Source: Cryptomeria japonica (lineage: Eukaryota > Streptophyta > Pinopsida > Cupressales > Cupressaceae). From it: a stretch of DNA of 64,000 nucleotides. Below are positions 12,010 to 23,424 of the stretch, in pieces. Position 1 is the first letter of the stretch; each line of letters starts with the position of its first letter. Where the stretch lies: positions 260,017,386-260,081,385 of the forward strand of contig NC_081406.1 of the NCBI RefSeq assembly GCF_030272615.1, read 5' to 3'. The translations under genes were made by a program, and so were the position numbers. The notes below the pieces were generated by a model that ran no database searches, was not told the DNA's origin, and worked only from the letters and a program-made list of their open reading frames with translations.

Positions 12010-12762
12010 CTAAGTAATAAAGATTCCATCTTTTATTTGTTGAATCTGCAGTCCAATAAAGAACTTAATCTCCCCTATGAGTGACATTTCAAACTCATTT
12101 TTTATCTCATCAGCAAATTCATGACTCATCTTGTCATCACCACCAAAGATTATGTCATCAACAAATACTTCACAGATCAGAATCTGATCTCCTTTTGATT
12201 TCAAGTAGATATTGCTATCTGCACTTGTTCTTTCAAATCCAATCTTCACAAGATGAGAGTGCAAGCATTCATACCATGCTCTTGGTGCCTACTTTAGTCC
12301 ATATAAGGCTTTATGTAGCCTGCACACCATGTCACTATCCTCGGATAGGGAAAACCCATCTGGTTGCTCTATATATACCTCCTCTTCAAGTATTCCATTT
12401 AGAAATGCAAATTTTACATCCATTTGGTATACCTTGAATCCTTTAAAATTTGCATATGCAAAAAGCATACAAACTCCTTCCAATCTTGCTACTGGAGCAA
12501 AGGTTTCTCCATAGTCTTCTCCTTGTTCTTGGGCATACCCTTTACATACTAGTATGGCTTTGTTCCTTACCACTGTGCCATCCTCATTTAGCTTATTTCT
12601 AAAAACCCATTTGGTTCCAATGACATTTTTATGCTCCGGTCTGGGTACTAAAGACCATGTACCATTCTTCTCTATCTGATCAAGTTCCTCTTCCATTGCC
12701 TTGATCCAGTCTTCATCTTTATGTGCCTCTTTGAATGATTTAGGCTCAAATTCAGAGATCAT
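12010..12762 (-). pseudogene. Copia reverse transcriptase, broken
   Basis: Minus-strand translation shows the Copia RT domain in order: [88 protein letters not shown]. After a TAG follow IGFERTSADSNIYLK and the catalytic FVDDIIFGG (about 12150-12166), with Phe in place of the more usual Tyr. Stops between KALYGLK and the next block, and after GIFIT, both fall where a Gln codon is expected. The catalytic aspartates are present. Confidence 0.92.
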
Positions 12763-13129
12763 ACATGAGTTTTCTCTGACCTTTCTTCTTGTAAGAATTC
12801 CTGCATCTTTGTCTCCTATGATCTACTTTGGATCATGATTGAGTTTGACATACCTAGGTATGTTCTTAACAGCTTCCTCTTGCTTTTCTTCTTCATCCTC
12901 ATCTTCATCAACATCAGCATCTGTCAGTGTAGGAGCATTGTTACTGGTGCTTGGCTTTTTTGTAACCGGTTCCCAGAAGGTAACTATCGGTTCATCTCCT
13001 ACTTGCTCACTGCCAGTTTCCTTAGATTTCTTAGAGGTTTCATCAACTCTAACATTGATGCTTTCAACAATTCTCTGAATCCTATTGTTGAAGCATTTCA
13101 GAGCTTTTCTCTTGGTGGAATATCCTAGG

Positions 13130-13983
13130 AATATTCCCTCATCACATTTTGCATCGAACTTGCTCTAATGTTCACTCCTCTTGATATAACATTTGCTACC
13201 AAATACTCTAAAGTAGCTTACCACTAGTGTCTTACCGGTCCAATACTCATAAGGATTCTTATCCTTTCTTTTCTTGATGAGTACCCAGTTCATTGTGTAG
13301 ACTGCAGTGCTCACTACTTCTCTCCAAAAGGTGTGAGCAACCTTTCCTTGGATCAACATAGTTCTAGCCGCTTCAACCACAGTCTAGTTGTTCCTCTCTG
13401 CTAACCCATTCTGCTGTGGAGTCCAGGGGGCAAACAGTTGCCTCTTGATGCCATTTTCTTCACAATATTTGTTGAATTCATCGGAAGTGAATTCCCCTCC
13501 TTGATCAGTTCTAAGGCATTTGTTTCTTCTACCACTTTCCTTTTCTACCAGTGCTCAGAAAGATTTGAACTTTCCAAAGGCTTCAGACTTGTCCTTCAAG
13601 AATGTGACCCACATCATTCTTGAGCAATCATCTGTAAGAATCATAAAATACCTATCTCCCTGCACACTCCTAGTTTTCATAGGACTGCACAAATCAGTAT
13701 GCACAAGATCAAGTATATTGTCTGCAGTGAAAGATTTACCTTTGAATGTTGAGGAAGACATTTTCCCCAGTTGACACTCTCTGCACAAAGGATTTTCTGG
13801 TTTTCTCAGCACCGTCAATCCTCTAACTGCCTTGATCTTACTGGCCTTCATAATGTTATCAAAGTTTGCATGGCAGAGTCTCCTATGCCATATCAAGCTA
13901 TCATCAAACTTATCCATAAGACATGTACTTATATTTGTATTCAGTTGAAATAAGTTACCTTTGGTTTGCATACCGGTGGCCAT
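13130..13983 (-). pseudogene. Copia GAG-pre-integrase and integrase, broken
   Basis: From the minus strand: LIWHRRLCHANFD...NPLCRECQLGK is the HHCC zinc-binding region. DLVHTDLCSPMKT and ILTDDCSRMMWVTFLKDKSEAF belong to the catalytic core, and AARTMLIQGKVAHTFWREVVSTAVYTMNW to its C-terminal part. A frame change lies between about 13555 and 13440, and TAG stops occur near 13381 and 13165. The core is recognisable over its whole length. Confidence 0.9.
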
Positions 13984-14010
13984 CAGTTCACCATTCTTTC
14001 CTTTGATTTT

Positions 14011-14520
14011 TCACACTCCATTCTTGAATTCCAGAGTGAGTCCACTGTCATTTAGCTGGGCAACACTCAATAGATTGTGTCTGAGACCTTCCACCCAATA
14101 CACATTTTTAGCACTACTCTTCCCATTCAAAGAGATGGACCCTCTTCCTTTGACCATACAAGGTGCATCATTACCAAAATGAACCACACCACCATCATAC
14201 TCTTCCAGAGATATAAACTTGCTCTGGTCACTAGTCATATGGTGAGAACAACCACTGTCAATAATCCATTCATTGGAATTATCAAAGTGGGAGACAAGAG
14301 CCTTCTTGTTTGACACATCCTCCTTGATTGCAACAAACACAATATATTCATTTTCTTCATCTTCTGATTCCTCATCTGTGACACCTTCATCAACTGTTAC
14401 AAAACAGTTTCTTCGGTTTCCTCCTTTGAATTTCTTGAACCTTTTCAGTTTCTCCTTGTTGTCACCATTAGGATAGTTCATAGCAATGTGTCCTATCCTG
14501 TTACAAGAAAAGCATTTCAA
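14011..14520 (-). pseudogene. Copia gag zinc knuckle and aspartic protease
   Basis: An open stretch of 169 codons opens with CFSCNRIGHIAMNY, a CCHC knuckle whose last Cys is now Tyr (plus 14473-14475). An acidic spacer follows, then the protease with WIIDSGCSHHMT, HFGND, GRGSI and LRHNLLSVAQL, the standard Copia protease landmarks with an intact DSG. It is fused in frame to the integrase region downstream apart from a stop at about 14008. Confidence 0.9.
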
Positions 14521-14529
14521 AGGGAGCTT

Positions 14530-15303
14530 ACCTCTTTATTTTATGGTTCCCTTAGGAAGTCTCTTGGCAAGAAGAGCTTCAAATTCCATTAGAATCTCCT
14601 CATCATCCATTTCTCTGCTTTGTCTTGGTTCACCGTTGATGCTTGCTTCTTTTCCTTTTCTGGATGGTGCAGTAGATGCTCTAAAAGCTTATTTAGTCTT
14701 TGGAATACTGCCATCAAAACAATTTAGCTCATAGGCTGTTAATTTTGCAATGATGGAGTCCAGGGATACCTTAGTCTTATCTATTGACCTCAACTCCTGA
14801 ATAGTAGCAACCCTTATTGCATAGACCAGTAATAAGGACCTCAAGACTTTACTAATAACAATAGAATCTTCCATTTTCCTTCCTGCACTCTTGATGTCTC
14901 CAACAATAGTCTTGATTCTTATTCTATATTGTTTAATGGTCTCACCTTCAACCATCCGCATGTCTTCAAACTTCCCTCTAAGGCTTTCTTCCTTTACTTG
15001 TTTTACATGCTCATCACCGCCATAGATATTCTCACGAGTATCCCATACTTCTTTGGGATTATCTTTATCCTAGACATCAATAAACTTAATGTCAGATAAG
15101 CTACTAATTAGGGCTTCCATGACTTGCCCATTCTCCTATATCTCTCTCTTTTGATCATCGGTGAGAGTACTGGTAGGAATAACATAAGCATTCTCGACAT
15201 AGCTCCAATGTTGAGCACCCATGCTTCTGATGTATATCTTCATTCTGTCCTTCCATATTTTGAAGTTGTCTCTATTGAACTTTGGACCTTCCCTCTTCAT
15301 CAT
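14530..15303 (-). pseudogene. Copia gag (UBN2-type), broken
   Basis: Reading minus from the double ATG at about 15303 gives MMKREGPKFNRDNFKIWKDRM, typical of the Copia gag start a short way after the primer site. It continues to the capsid-like segment (SLRGKFEDMRMVEGETIKQY, TSALR-like SKVLRSLLL, LTAYEL). Stops occur near 15140, 15070 and 14688. The protein forms the virus-like particle in active relatives. Confidence 0.85.
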
Positions 15304-15360
15304 TACAAAAGGATATTTCGCTCAAGCGGTTAAGCTTAGAACATAGGGGACCTGGAGGGG

Positions 15361-15372
15361 GCTCTGATACCA
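15361..15372 (-). other. Primer binding site of the Copia element
   Basis: The minus strand reads TGGTATCAGAGC, two bases inside the 5' LTR, and is complementary to the 3' end of plant initiator tRNA-Met. Confidence 0.93.
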
Positions 15373-15374
15373 AT

Positions 15375-16894
15375 TGATAACTCAAATGATGAATAGTGAG
15401 TACCAAACTGGTACTGTGAGGGTGGGGGGTGAATCAGTACAGGCAAAAAATTTTTTCCTGAACCGGTTTGACTGCAGCCTGTGAACTACTGGCAATCACT
15501 AACACTGGTCCGGACCAGATTACTACCGGTTAAATATGGTGCAATTGTGAAAGACATGAACGGGTCAATATTCTTAGCTTACCATACAACCTACTTCCAC
15601 ATTTCCACTTTTTCCTTATGCATAAACAAATAATCTATCATCAGAGATACAATGATTTACTACTAAACAGGAAATAACAAAACATCACATGAAAGATGCA
15701 TCACACATGACACACATATTTTTCACATGGAAACCCAACTGGGAAAAACCACGGTGGGGATGGATACCCACAAGTTGTTTTTGAACTCTTTAGAAGTTTG
15801 TTCTGTTAGGAGCCAAGTCCGGTTAGAGACTGTTACAACAGGTTCTATTAGGAACTGATCCTGTTAGGGATCACCCGGTTAAGGGATGGCTAGAATACCC
15901 GGTTAAGGGTTAAACCCTGTTAGAGGTTACCTTGCTGAAGGATTTTGTAAACTCAATGGCTTTGAGTCACCCTGTTAAAGGATTTACAACAAGCTGATTA
16001 AAGCTACCCTGTTAAGGGATTTTCCAACTATTGAAGTGGTTAGAGATCAACAGGTATCATAATGATCTAGTAATAGAACTCAATGCCAATGTAGATCTGC
16101 TTTAGTTTCTTCCTTCTGCACACACACTATGCAGGTATCAATCCTCTCAACTGGTCTGGCAAGAAACACATATTTCTGCACTTAGATACACACACAACAT
16201 TTGCTAACAACCTGAGCATGAAACACAACATTGACCTTATAGAAAATAGATAGGTCAATAGCAAAAACCCTAAACCCTAATCATTTAGGTTGAACACTTT
16301 AAGTGGCTCAATCCTGACCATTGAACACTTTGCATTTGAATACAACGGTCTTGAATAGATCTCAAGACAGTCTCCATCATTCATTCTTCACCGCTTCATG
16401 GAGGCGATAACCCATCACGCGTTCTCCACCGTTTGCAAAGATTTCACACATTCCCGAGGTAGATAGGATCAATCCCCTTCATGCAAGATCCTTCACGTGC
16501 ACAAGGCTGACGTGGCAACATGATGTGATCTCTATCATAATGCTAACTCATCGCATAATGTCATCGGTTGAGTCACACATGCTCAAGACACTCTAACTAG
16601 AAACCCCGAGGCTAAGACTTCCAACTGGTAGTATTACCATATTAAACCTTAATAGAAAACATTCCATATGTCAGTTCACATTTTATCATACCGGTTCACC
16701 TGAACAAGTATACTACTTCTCCTTTTGCACATATACCGGTTCACAACATTATACCAGTTCACTTTGCTAGTTGCTTAACCGGTAGTTGCCTAACCGGTTC
16801 ACTCTTCAGCATATTGTCGGTTCACTCTCCAACATATTGACATCAATGACAACATAATATTATCATGTCAACATACTTTGCACAAATGCCAACA
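15375..16894 (-). repeat. Copia LTR (5' LTR in element sense)
   Basis: 1,520 bp with the same ends as the 9514 LTR. Its outer part (about 16670-16830; the U3 region in element sense) is dense in ACCGGTTCAC-like words. The middle (about 15800-16030) repeats GTTAGGG/GGTTAAGGG-like words. It ends AACA followed by AGGAC, the target duplication. Confidence 0.92.
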
Positions 16895-19800
16895 AGGACA
16901 CCATTTGACCCCTTAGCACACCATATGACCCCTAATGACACAATATGGTGTCTTAAGGAGTCATATGGTGTCCTAAGGGGTCATAGAACACCATATGACC
17001 CCTTAGGACACCATACGATGCATAATAACACTATATGGTGTCCTAAGGCATCATAGGACACCATATGACCCCTTAGAGGACCATACAACCCATAACAACA
17101 TAATATGGTGTCTTATAGGGTCATAGAACACCATATGACCCCTTAGAACACCATATGACCCATAACGACACCATGTGGTGTCTTAAGGGATCATAGGACA
17201 CCATTTAACCCCTTAGCACACCATATGACCCCTAATGACACCATATGGTGTCCTAAGGAGTCATATGGTGTCCTAAGGGGTTATAGAACACCATATGACC
17301 CCTTAGGACACCATACGATGCATAATGACACTATATGGTGTCCTAAGGGGTCATAGGACACCATATGACCCCTTAGAGGACTATACAACCCATAACAACA
17401 TCATATGGTGTCTTAAAGGGTAATAGAACACCATACAACCCATAACAACACCATGTGGTGTCTTAAGTGGTCATAAGACACAATATTACCCCTTAGGACA
17501 TAATATGGCCCCTAACAACGTCATATAGTGTCCTAAGGGGTCATAGGACACCATATGACCCCTTAGGACACCATACGACCCCTTGCGACACCATACCACC
17601 CTTTATGACACCATATGGTTTCCTAAGGGGTCATATGGTATCCTAACGGGTCATATAACACCATATGACCCCTTAGAACACAAGAAGACCCATAACCACA
17701 CAATATGGTGTCCTAAGGGGTCATATGGTGTCCTAAGGGGTTATATGATGTCCTAGGAACCTTTAGAATAGAATATGACCCCTTAGCACACCATACAACC
17801 CCTAACGACACCATATGGTGTCCTAAGGGGTTGTAGGAGACCATATAACCCGTTAGGACATAATATGACCCCTAACAAGACCTAAGGGGTCATATCATGT
17901 CCTAAGGGGTCATAGGACACCATATGACCCCTAAGGAAACTATATGGTGTACTAAGGGGTCATATTTTGTGCTAAGGGGTCATAGGACACCATATGACCC
18001 CTTAGCACTTCATACAACTCCTAACGGCATGATATGGTGTCCTAAGGGGTCATATAACACCATATGACCGCTTAGGACACCATACAACACATAATGACAC
18101 CATATGGTGTCCTAAGGGGTCATATGGTGTCCTAAGGGGTCATAGGACACTATATGACTCCTTGGGAGACCATGCAACCCATAACAACATAATATGATGT
18201 CCTAGAGGGTCATAGAGCACCATATGACATGTTAGAACATCATACGACCCATAATGACACCATGTGGTGTCCTAAGGGGTCATAAGACACAATATGACCC
18301 CTTAGGACATAATATGACCCCTAACGATGTTATATAGTGTCCTAAGGGGTCATACAAAACCATATGACCCAATAGAACACCATATGACCCCTTAGAACAC
18401 CATACAACCCTTTACAACACCATATGGTGTCCTAAGGCGTTATATGGTATCCTAAGGGGTCATATAAAACTATATTGCCCCTTGGAACACCATATGACCC
18501 CTTAGAACACAAGAAAACCCATAATGACATGATATGGTGTCCTAAGGGGTCATATGGTATCATGAGACACCATATGACCCCTAACGATATCTAAGGGGTC
18601 ATATGGTGTCCTAAGAGGTTATATGATGTCCTAGGAATCTTTAGGACACAATATGACCCCTTAGCACACCATACAATCCCAAACGACACCATATGGTGTC
18701 CTAAGGGGTTGTAGGACACTATATGACCCGTTAGGACACAATATGACCCCTAACAACACCTAAGGGGTCATATTGTGTCCTAAGGGGTCATAGGACATCA
18801 TATGACCCCCTAACAACACAAAATGATGCCTAATGATACCTAAGGGGTCATATGGTGTTATAAAGGGTCATAGAACACCATATGACCCCTTAGAAAACCA
18901 TACCACACATAATGAAACTATATGGTGTCCTAAGGGGTCATAGGACACCATATGACCCCTTAGGAGACCATACAACCCATAACAACATAAAAATAGTGTC
19001 CTAAGGGGTCATAGAACACCATATGACCCCTTAGAACACCATACAACCCATAACGACACCATGTGGTGTCCTAAGGGGTCATAAGACACAATATGACCCC
19101 TAACGACATCATATAGTGTCCTAAGAGGTCATAGGACACCGTATGACCCTTTAGGACACATTATGACCCCTTAGGACATTAAATAAACCCTAATGACACC
19201 TAAGGGGTCATAGGACACCATACGACACATAACAACACTAAATGGTATCCTAAGGGGTCCTGAGGTGTCATAGGACACCATACGACCCATAACACCATAT
19301 AGTCTCCAAGCATATGGTGTCCTAAGGGGTCATACAGCACCATATGACCCATTAGGACACAATAAGACCCCCGATGACACCTAATGGGTCATATAGTGTC
19401 CTAAGGGTTCATAGGACACCATATGACCCCTTAGGACACCATACGACTCCTTGCGATACCATATGGTGTCCCAAGGTATCATATGGTATCCTAAGGGTTC
19501 ATATAATGTCCTAAGGGGTCATATGGTGTCCTAAGGGGTTATAGAACACCATATGACCCCTTAGGACACCATAAGACCCATAACGACACCATATGATGTT
19601 CTAAGGGGTCATATGGTGTCCTAAAGGGTCATGGGACACCATATGACATCTTAGGACATAGTATGAGCCCTAACAAAACCTAATGGATCATATGGTATCT
19701 AAGGGGTCATACGATGTCTTGTGACCACTTAGGACACAATATGACCCCTTAGCACACCATACAACCCCCAACAACACCATATGACCCGTTCGGACACAAT

Positions 19801-20023
19801 ATGACCCCTAACAATACCTAAGGGGTCATATGGTGTCCTAAGGGGTCATAGGATACGATATGACCCCTTAACACACCATACAACCCCTAATGGCACCATA
19901 TGGTGTCCTAAAGGCTCATAGAATGCCATATGACCCCTTAGGACACCATAAGACTTATAACAACATCATATGGTGTCCTAAAGGTTCATGAGACACCATA
20001 TGACCCTTTAGGACACCATATTC
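16895..20023. repeat. Two-orientation CATATG minisatellite, right block
   Basis: Same unit and alternation as 7291-9513. Diagnostic variants recur in order: ACACAAGAAGACCC at about 7851, 8790, 17680 and 18508; GATGTCCTAGGAACCTTTAG or close forms at about 8048, 8905, 9212, 17747 and 18625; ACCCATAACAACATAATATGG at about 8486, 17087, 18177 and 18967. These indicate a higher-order repeat on top of the 20 bp unit. The block ends at a polypyrimidine stretch. Confidence 0.95.
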
Positions 20024-20400
20024 TCTCTCACATTATTTCTTTTCCTCAATTACCCTCGATCACTTCTCTCCTCCTATGGGTTTATAGATACTTCCCTCTC
20101 CCCCTCTACCCACCCCCTAATTACTCTCTATGTCTCTCTTCACCTCTGTCCCCATCTCTCTTCTCTCTTTGTTGATACTTTCCCTTCTCCCCCTCTCCTC
20201 CTACCCCCTAATAATCTCAAACTCTCCTTCTCATTCTCTCTTCACCCCAATAACCCTCTCCCTCTCTCTCTCTTCGCCTTACACCTAATTACCTATAGCT
20301 CTCTCTCACACACACTCTCTTCCCCCCAATTAATCTCTCCTTCTCACCTCTCTCCCCCTCTCCTTTTTTTGATACTTCCCTATGCCTCTCCTTGTCCCCT
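20024..20400 (+). repeat. Polypyrimidine low-complexity block
   Basis: C/T-rich sequence built of CTCTCTCC and CCCCCTAATTA words. It contains several diverged segments of the form CCCTCTCC...CCCTAATTACTCTC, and directly follows the minisatellite. Confidence 0.85.
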
Positions 20401-22490
20401 CTAAATTTTGTTGCTAGAGATGAGAAGGAAATGCAGAGAGACTAGTATAGATCTTAGGGAAGAGAGAGTGACATAGAGGAGAAAATTATGAAGAGGTAGA
20501 AATATAAGCACCTTGTAGAGCTTGAGAGATTTAATGAGGTATTCATTGATAGTTAGAGATATAGGTTTAGAGAGAGATGTATAAATATGGACAAAAGAGA
20601 TGGAGGAAGAAACAAATAGGTGGAGTGATAGGTTTAGGAGAGAGAGGTGGAGAAAGAAACAAACATAGATAACATGGTTTATCAAAATTTATCGAACTCA
20701 ATAAATTTCATAAATTTTCTATTATAATTAATTACTTATTTAGTTTATTTTGAGATGATTGTTACAAAAATTCATGCAATAGGGAAATCATATGCAAAAG
20801 TCATGAGTTTTTTATGTTAAAAATGAAGGATGAATTTAAATGAATTATAATTATTTTTAAAACAAATAATTGGAAATATACCTATTCCATATCATAGAGA
20901 TCTTAATTACCTTTCCAAAGCCTATAAAAAATCAAAATTTTGATATAAAATGCAAAAGTTATGCCCAATTTACTAAAATATATTTTTTTATTTTTTCAAA
21001 AATCGGATATCCGATTTTAAAACATAAATTTTTCCCTCCATGTTTTGGTTCGGGTTTGCTTTGGGATTTGGCTTGGAAGTGACAAGCCTGGAAAGTCAAT
21101 TGAAAAAATGTGTTTTTCAGTATTCCTTGATTTTCTAGACTTTACACTGGTGGCTAATGACTTTTTTTATAGCCAAAATTGATAAAATGAAAAGGTTTTT
21201 TTAAGGATGTTCTCATCTTTCCAACAATATAAGGCTTGTCTTATTTCGACTTTAATAAATAATTATTATTTATTTTCTAATTGAATTTTGACAAAAGTCC
21301 TGATTGATAGACTGATTGAAAAATACTCATAACTTTCAAATCGCATTACATTTTTTGAATCTGAAACATGCTTCACATCCTATGCTTCGTCTACTATAGG
21401 GAAAAATTAAAAAAAATTAATTTCATAAGGTTTTGACCAAGTTAAGGTGGTCAGACGTAGGCATTTCTAAATTTCTGAAAAGCTATAGTAAAAAATTCAT
21501 AAATAATTATTTACTTTATAAAAAAATATGTGTCACATTCGGACATGAGTCTAATACTTATATTATAAATATTATAAAAAAAAATTATGATTTGATTGTG
21601 ATTAGGGTGGTCAGACATACACCTACTTCTTATCTTTCTCTTGAATTTTTCGTACCACTGCATTGAAATTTGAAATTTTCATCAAATAGGATTTTTTTTT
21701 TCAAAAAACAACTAGTAGCTTAGAAACTACATTCAATTTTCTATAGATTCTCTTCTTACATATTTTAAAAATAATGTTCATAACTTATTCAATTTTTCAT
21801 GTCAAGTTGCATAACTCTGATTTTTTGAAATTTCATTGCCACTTAAGGGCCTATTTTGGCACACCATGATCCTGCACATACCCAGACATGAGAAATTGAT
21901 TATTGAGGTTGGTATAATTCATAGTAGTGAAATTAGAAGACACACAGACACAAACACACACACACACACACACACACATTGCATATGAACACATGCACAC
22001 CCATATATTACATATGAATTACTCATCATATTGACAAAGTTTTTGAATCTAAAGAAAAGTACATGAAGACAAAGATAATTAAAAATTTGGGTCAACATGG
22101 AAGAAGGCCTAAAATCCCCTAACGCTTTTCATCATCCTTGAATGTCAAAATCCAAGATATAAATAAAATAATGGTGAGACAAATAGAGGAAGTGTATGAT
22201 AGATATTATCCCATGTATCCAAGTACCTACAGAGTAACTTGGGTTCTTTAGGAAAGAACAAACATATAAAGACAAGTACAAGGGAACACATAACAACAAT
22301 CACACTCTAATATAAAAATAAGAGAAGCACCACTCTAGTAATCATCCCTGATTAGATCATCATACTCTAAATCTTGATCATAAGGGGAGGGATGATGAGC
22401 ATGAAGAGAACAATAGCTAAAGTAGAACTATGTATCTCACTAGAAACACGAGCCAAGTATGAGGTTGCCTCAACATTCTCATCAAATAAC
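20401..22490. other. AT-rich DNA, purine-rich at its start, no gene seen
   Basis: 20401-20690 is purine-rich (GAGAGA, GGAGAAAG words). 20691-21850 is strongly AT-rich and holds two GGTGGTCAGAC words (about 21448 and 21607). An uninterrupted CA microsatellite fills 21954-21978. 22080-22490 may be the far end of the minus-strand Gypsy relic. I recognise no coding domain. Confidence 0.45.
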
Positions 22491-22495
22491 TCTTG
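22491..22495. repeat. Target-site duplication of the Copia solo LTR, left copy
   Basis: TCTTG here is repeated exactly at 23420-23424. Confidence 0.85.
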
Positions 22496-23419
22496 TGTTG
22501 GCAATTGACACTCAATTGGTTGGTTTCAATATGATGTCGTTGATGGAAACATGGCAACTTGTTCTAGCTTCATGTTTTGGTGCAGTTGTGTACTGATAGG
22601 CACTTCACAGACACTTCATCAGCACCGACAAAATGGAAGGAACTCTCAGGTTACCGATAATGCAGGCCAACATGGTTTAGAATAAGGCTATCGATATTGG
22701 AGGACGACATCTTTTGGATCTAGCATCGGCAATTGATTTGGATATTTATGTATATATGTTATTGAGCGGACATGTATATTGATATTATAATTATCTTTGT
22801 AAGCCGACATAAGGCATGACAAATTGTAAAGGGTACATAGGTCAGTTGGTTAGATCATTTTGAAATATAGATGGAGATAAGAACATGATAATGTTATGTA
22901 ATGTGAAATATATGAGAGACATCATGTATGTGAGGATATTTATGTAAAGGGGTATTCCGATAAAGGGTTTAGGGTTTTAGACCAAAACAGACAGAGCTTA
23001 ACCGGAATTGTATTCAGGCATATATGATGTTGTCTTAGCAGTTCATTCATTTCTCCAGATTGTAGCCTGGATTTGTATGTAGTTAGTGAGGTTTCTTTTG
23101 TGATTGAGCAATGTGCTCTAGGCTGTAAGCCTTCCTGAAAGTGCAGGCCCCTATATTCTATAATATCTTTTCATATGGCCAGTGAATTGATATTGTGGGT
23201 CACAAATCCCACCGTGGTTTTTCCTCTTTGAGGTTTTCCATGTATAATTATGTGTGTTATGGTATTCATTTGCAAGATTGGCTTATTGGTTGCTTTACTT
23301 CTTTCAATTCTATATGTACCGGTATACCGATTGGTGTATGCATGTTTTAATAAGGTTAAAATTGATCTTTCTAGTAGAACACTGATTCATCCCCCTCTCA
23401 GTGTTCTTGGATTCCAACA
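22496..23419 (+). mobile_element. Copia-type solo LTR, 924 bp
   Basis: It begins TGTTGGCAATTGACAC and ends GGATTCCAACA, flanked by exact TCTTG copies. Two internal blocks match the LTR of the Copia element at 9514-16894 read in the opposite direction: CACCGTGGTTTTTCC...TTCCATGT, and TGATTCATCCCCCTCTCAGT near the end. It is therefore a related, shorter family. No internal region is left. It lies inside the old minus-strand Gypsy relic. Confidence 0.87.
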
Positions 23420-23424
23420 TCTTG

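Larger units (their letters stand above)
9514..16894 (-). mobile_element. Complete but decayed Copia (Sirevirus-like) retrotransposon
   Basis: It is 7,381 bp with LTRs at 9514-10964 and 15375-16894. On the minus strand the order is LTR, primer site, gag, zinc knuckle and protease, integrase, reverse transcriptase, RNase H, polypurine tract, LTR, which is Copia order. The primer site TGGTATCAGAGC (plus 15361-15372) matches the 3' end of plant initiator tRNA-Met. A second purine tract with the Sirevirus-type context TTGGCATTGTTGTCAAAGGG lies inside at about 11070-11100. All coding blocks carry stops or frameshifts, so it cannot move on its own now. It inserted into the CATATG minisatellite. Confidence 0.93.

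Noticed and set aside
12081-14734. Plus-strand ORFs across the Copia element
   Set aside because: They lie antisense to recognisable Copia RT, integrase and gag and show no domain of their own.
7291-20023. Possible CRISPR array
   Set aside because: The repeats are contiguous, variable and in both orientations, with no unique spacers and no cas genes, in a plant nuclear sequence.
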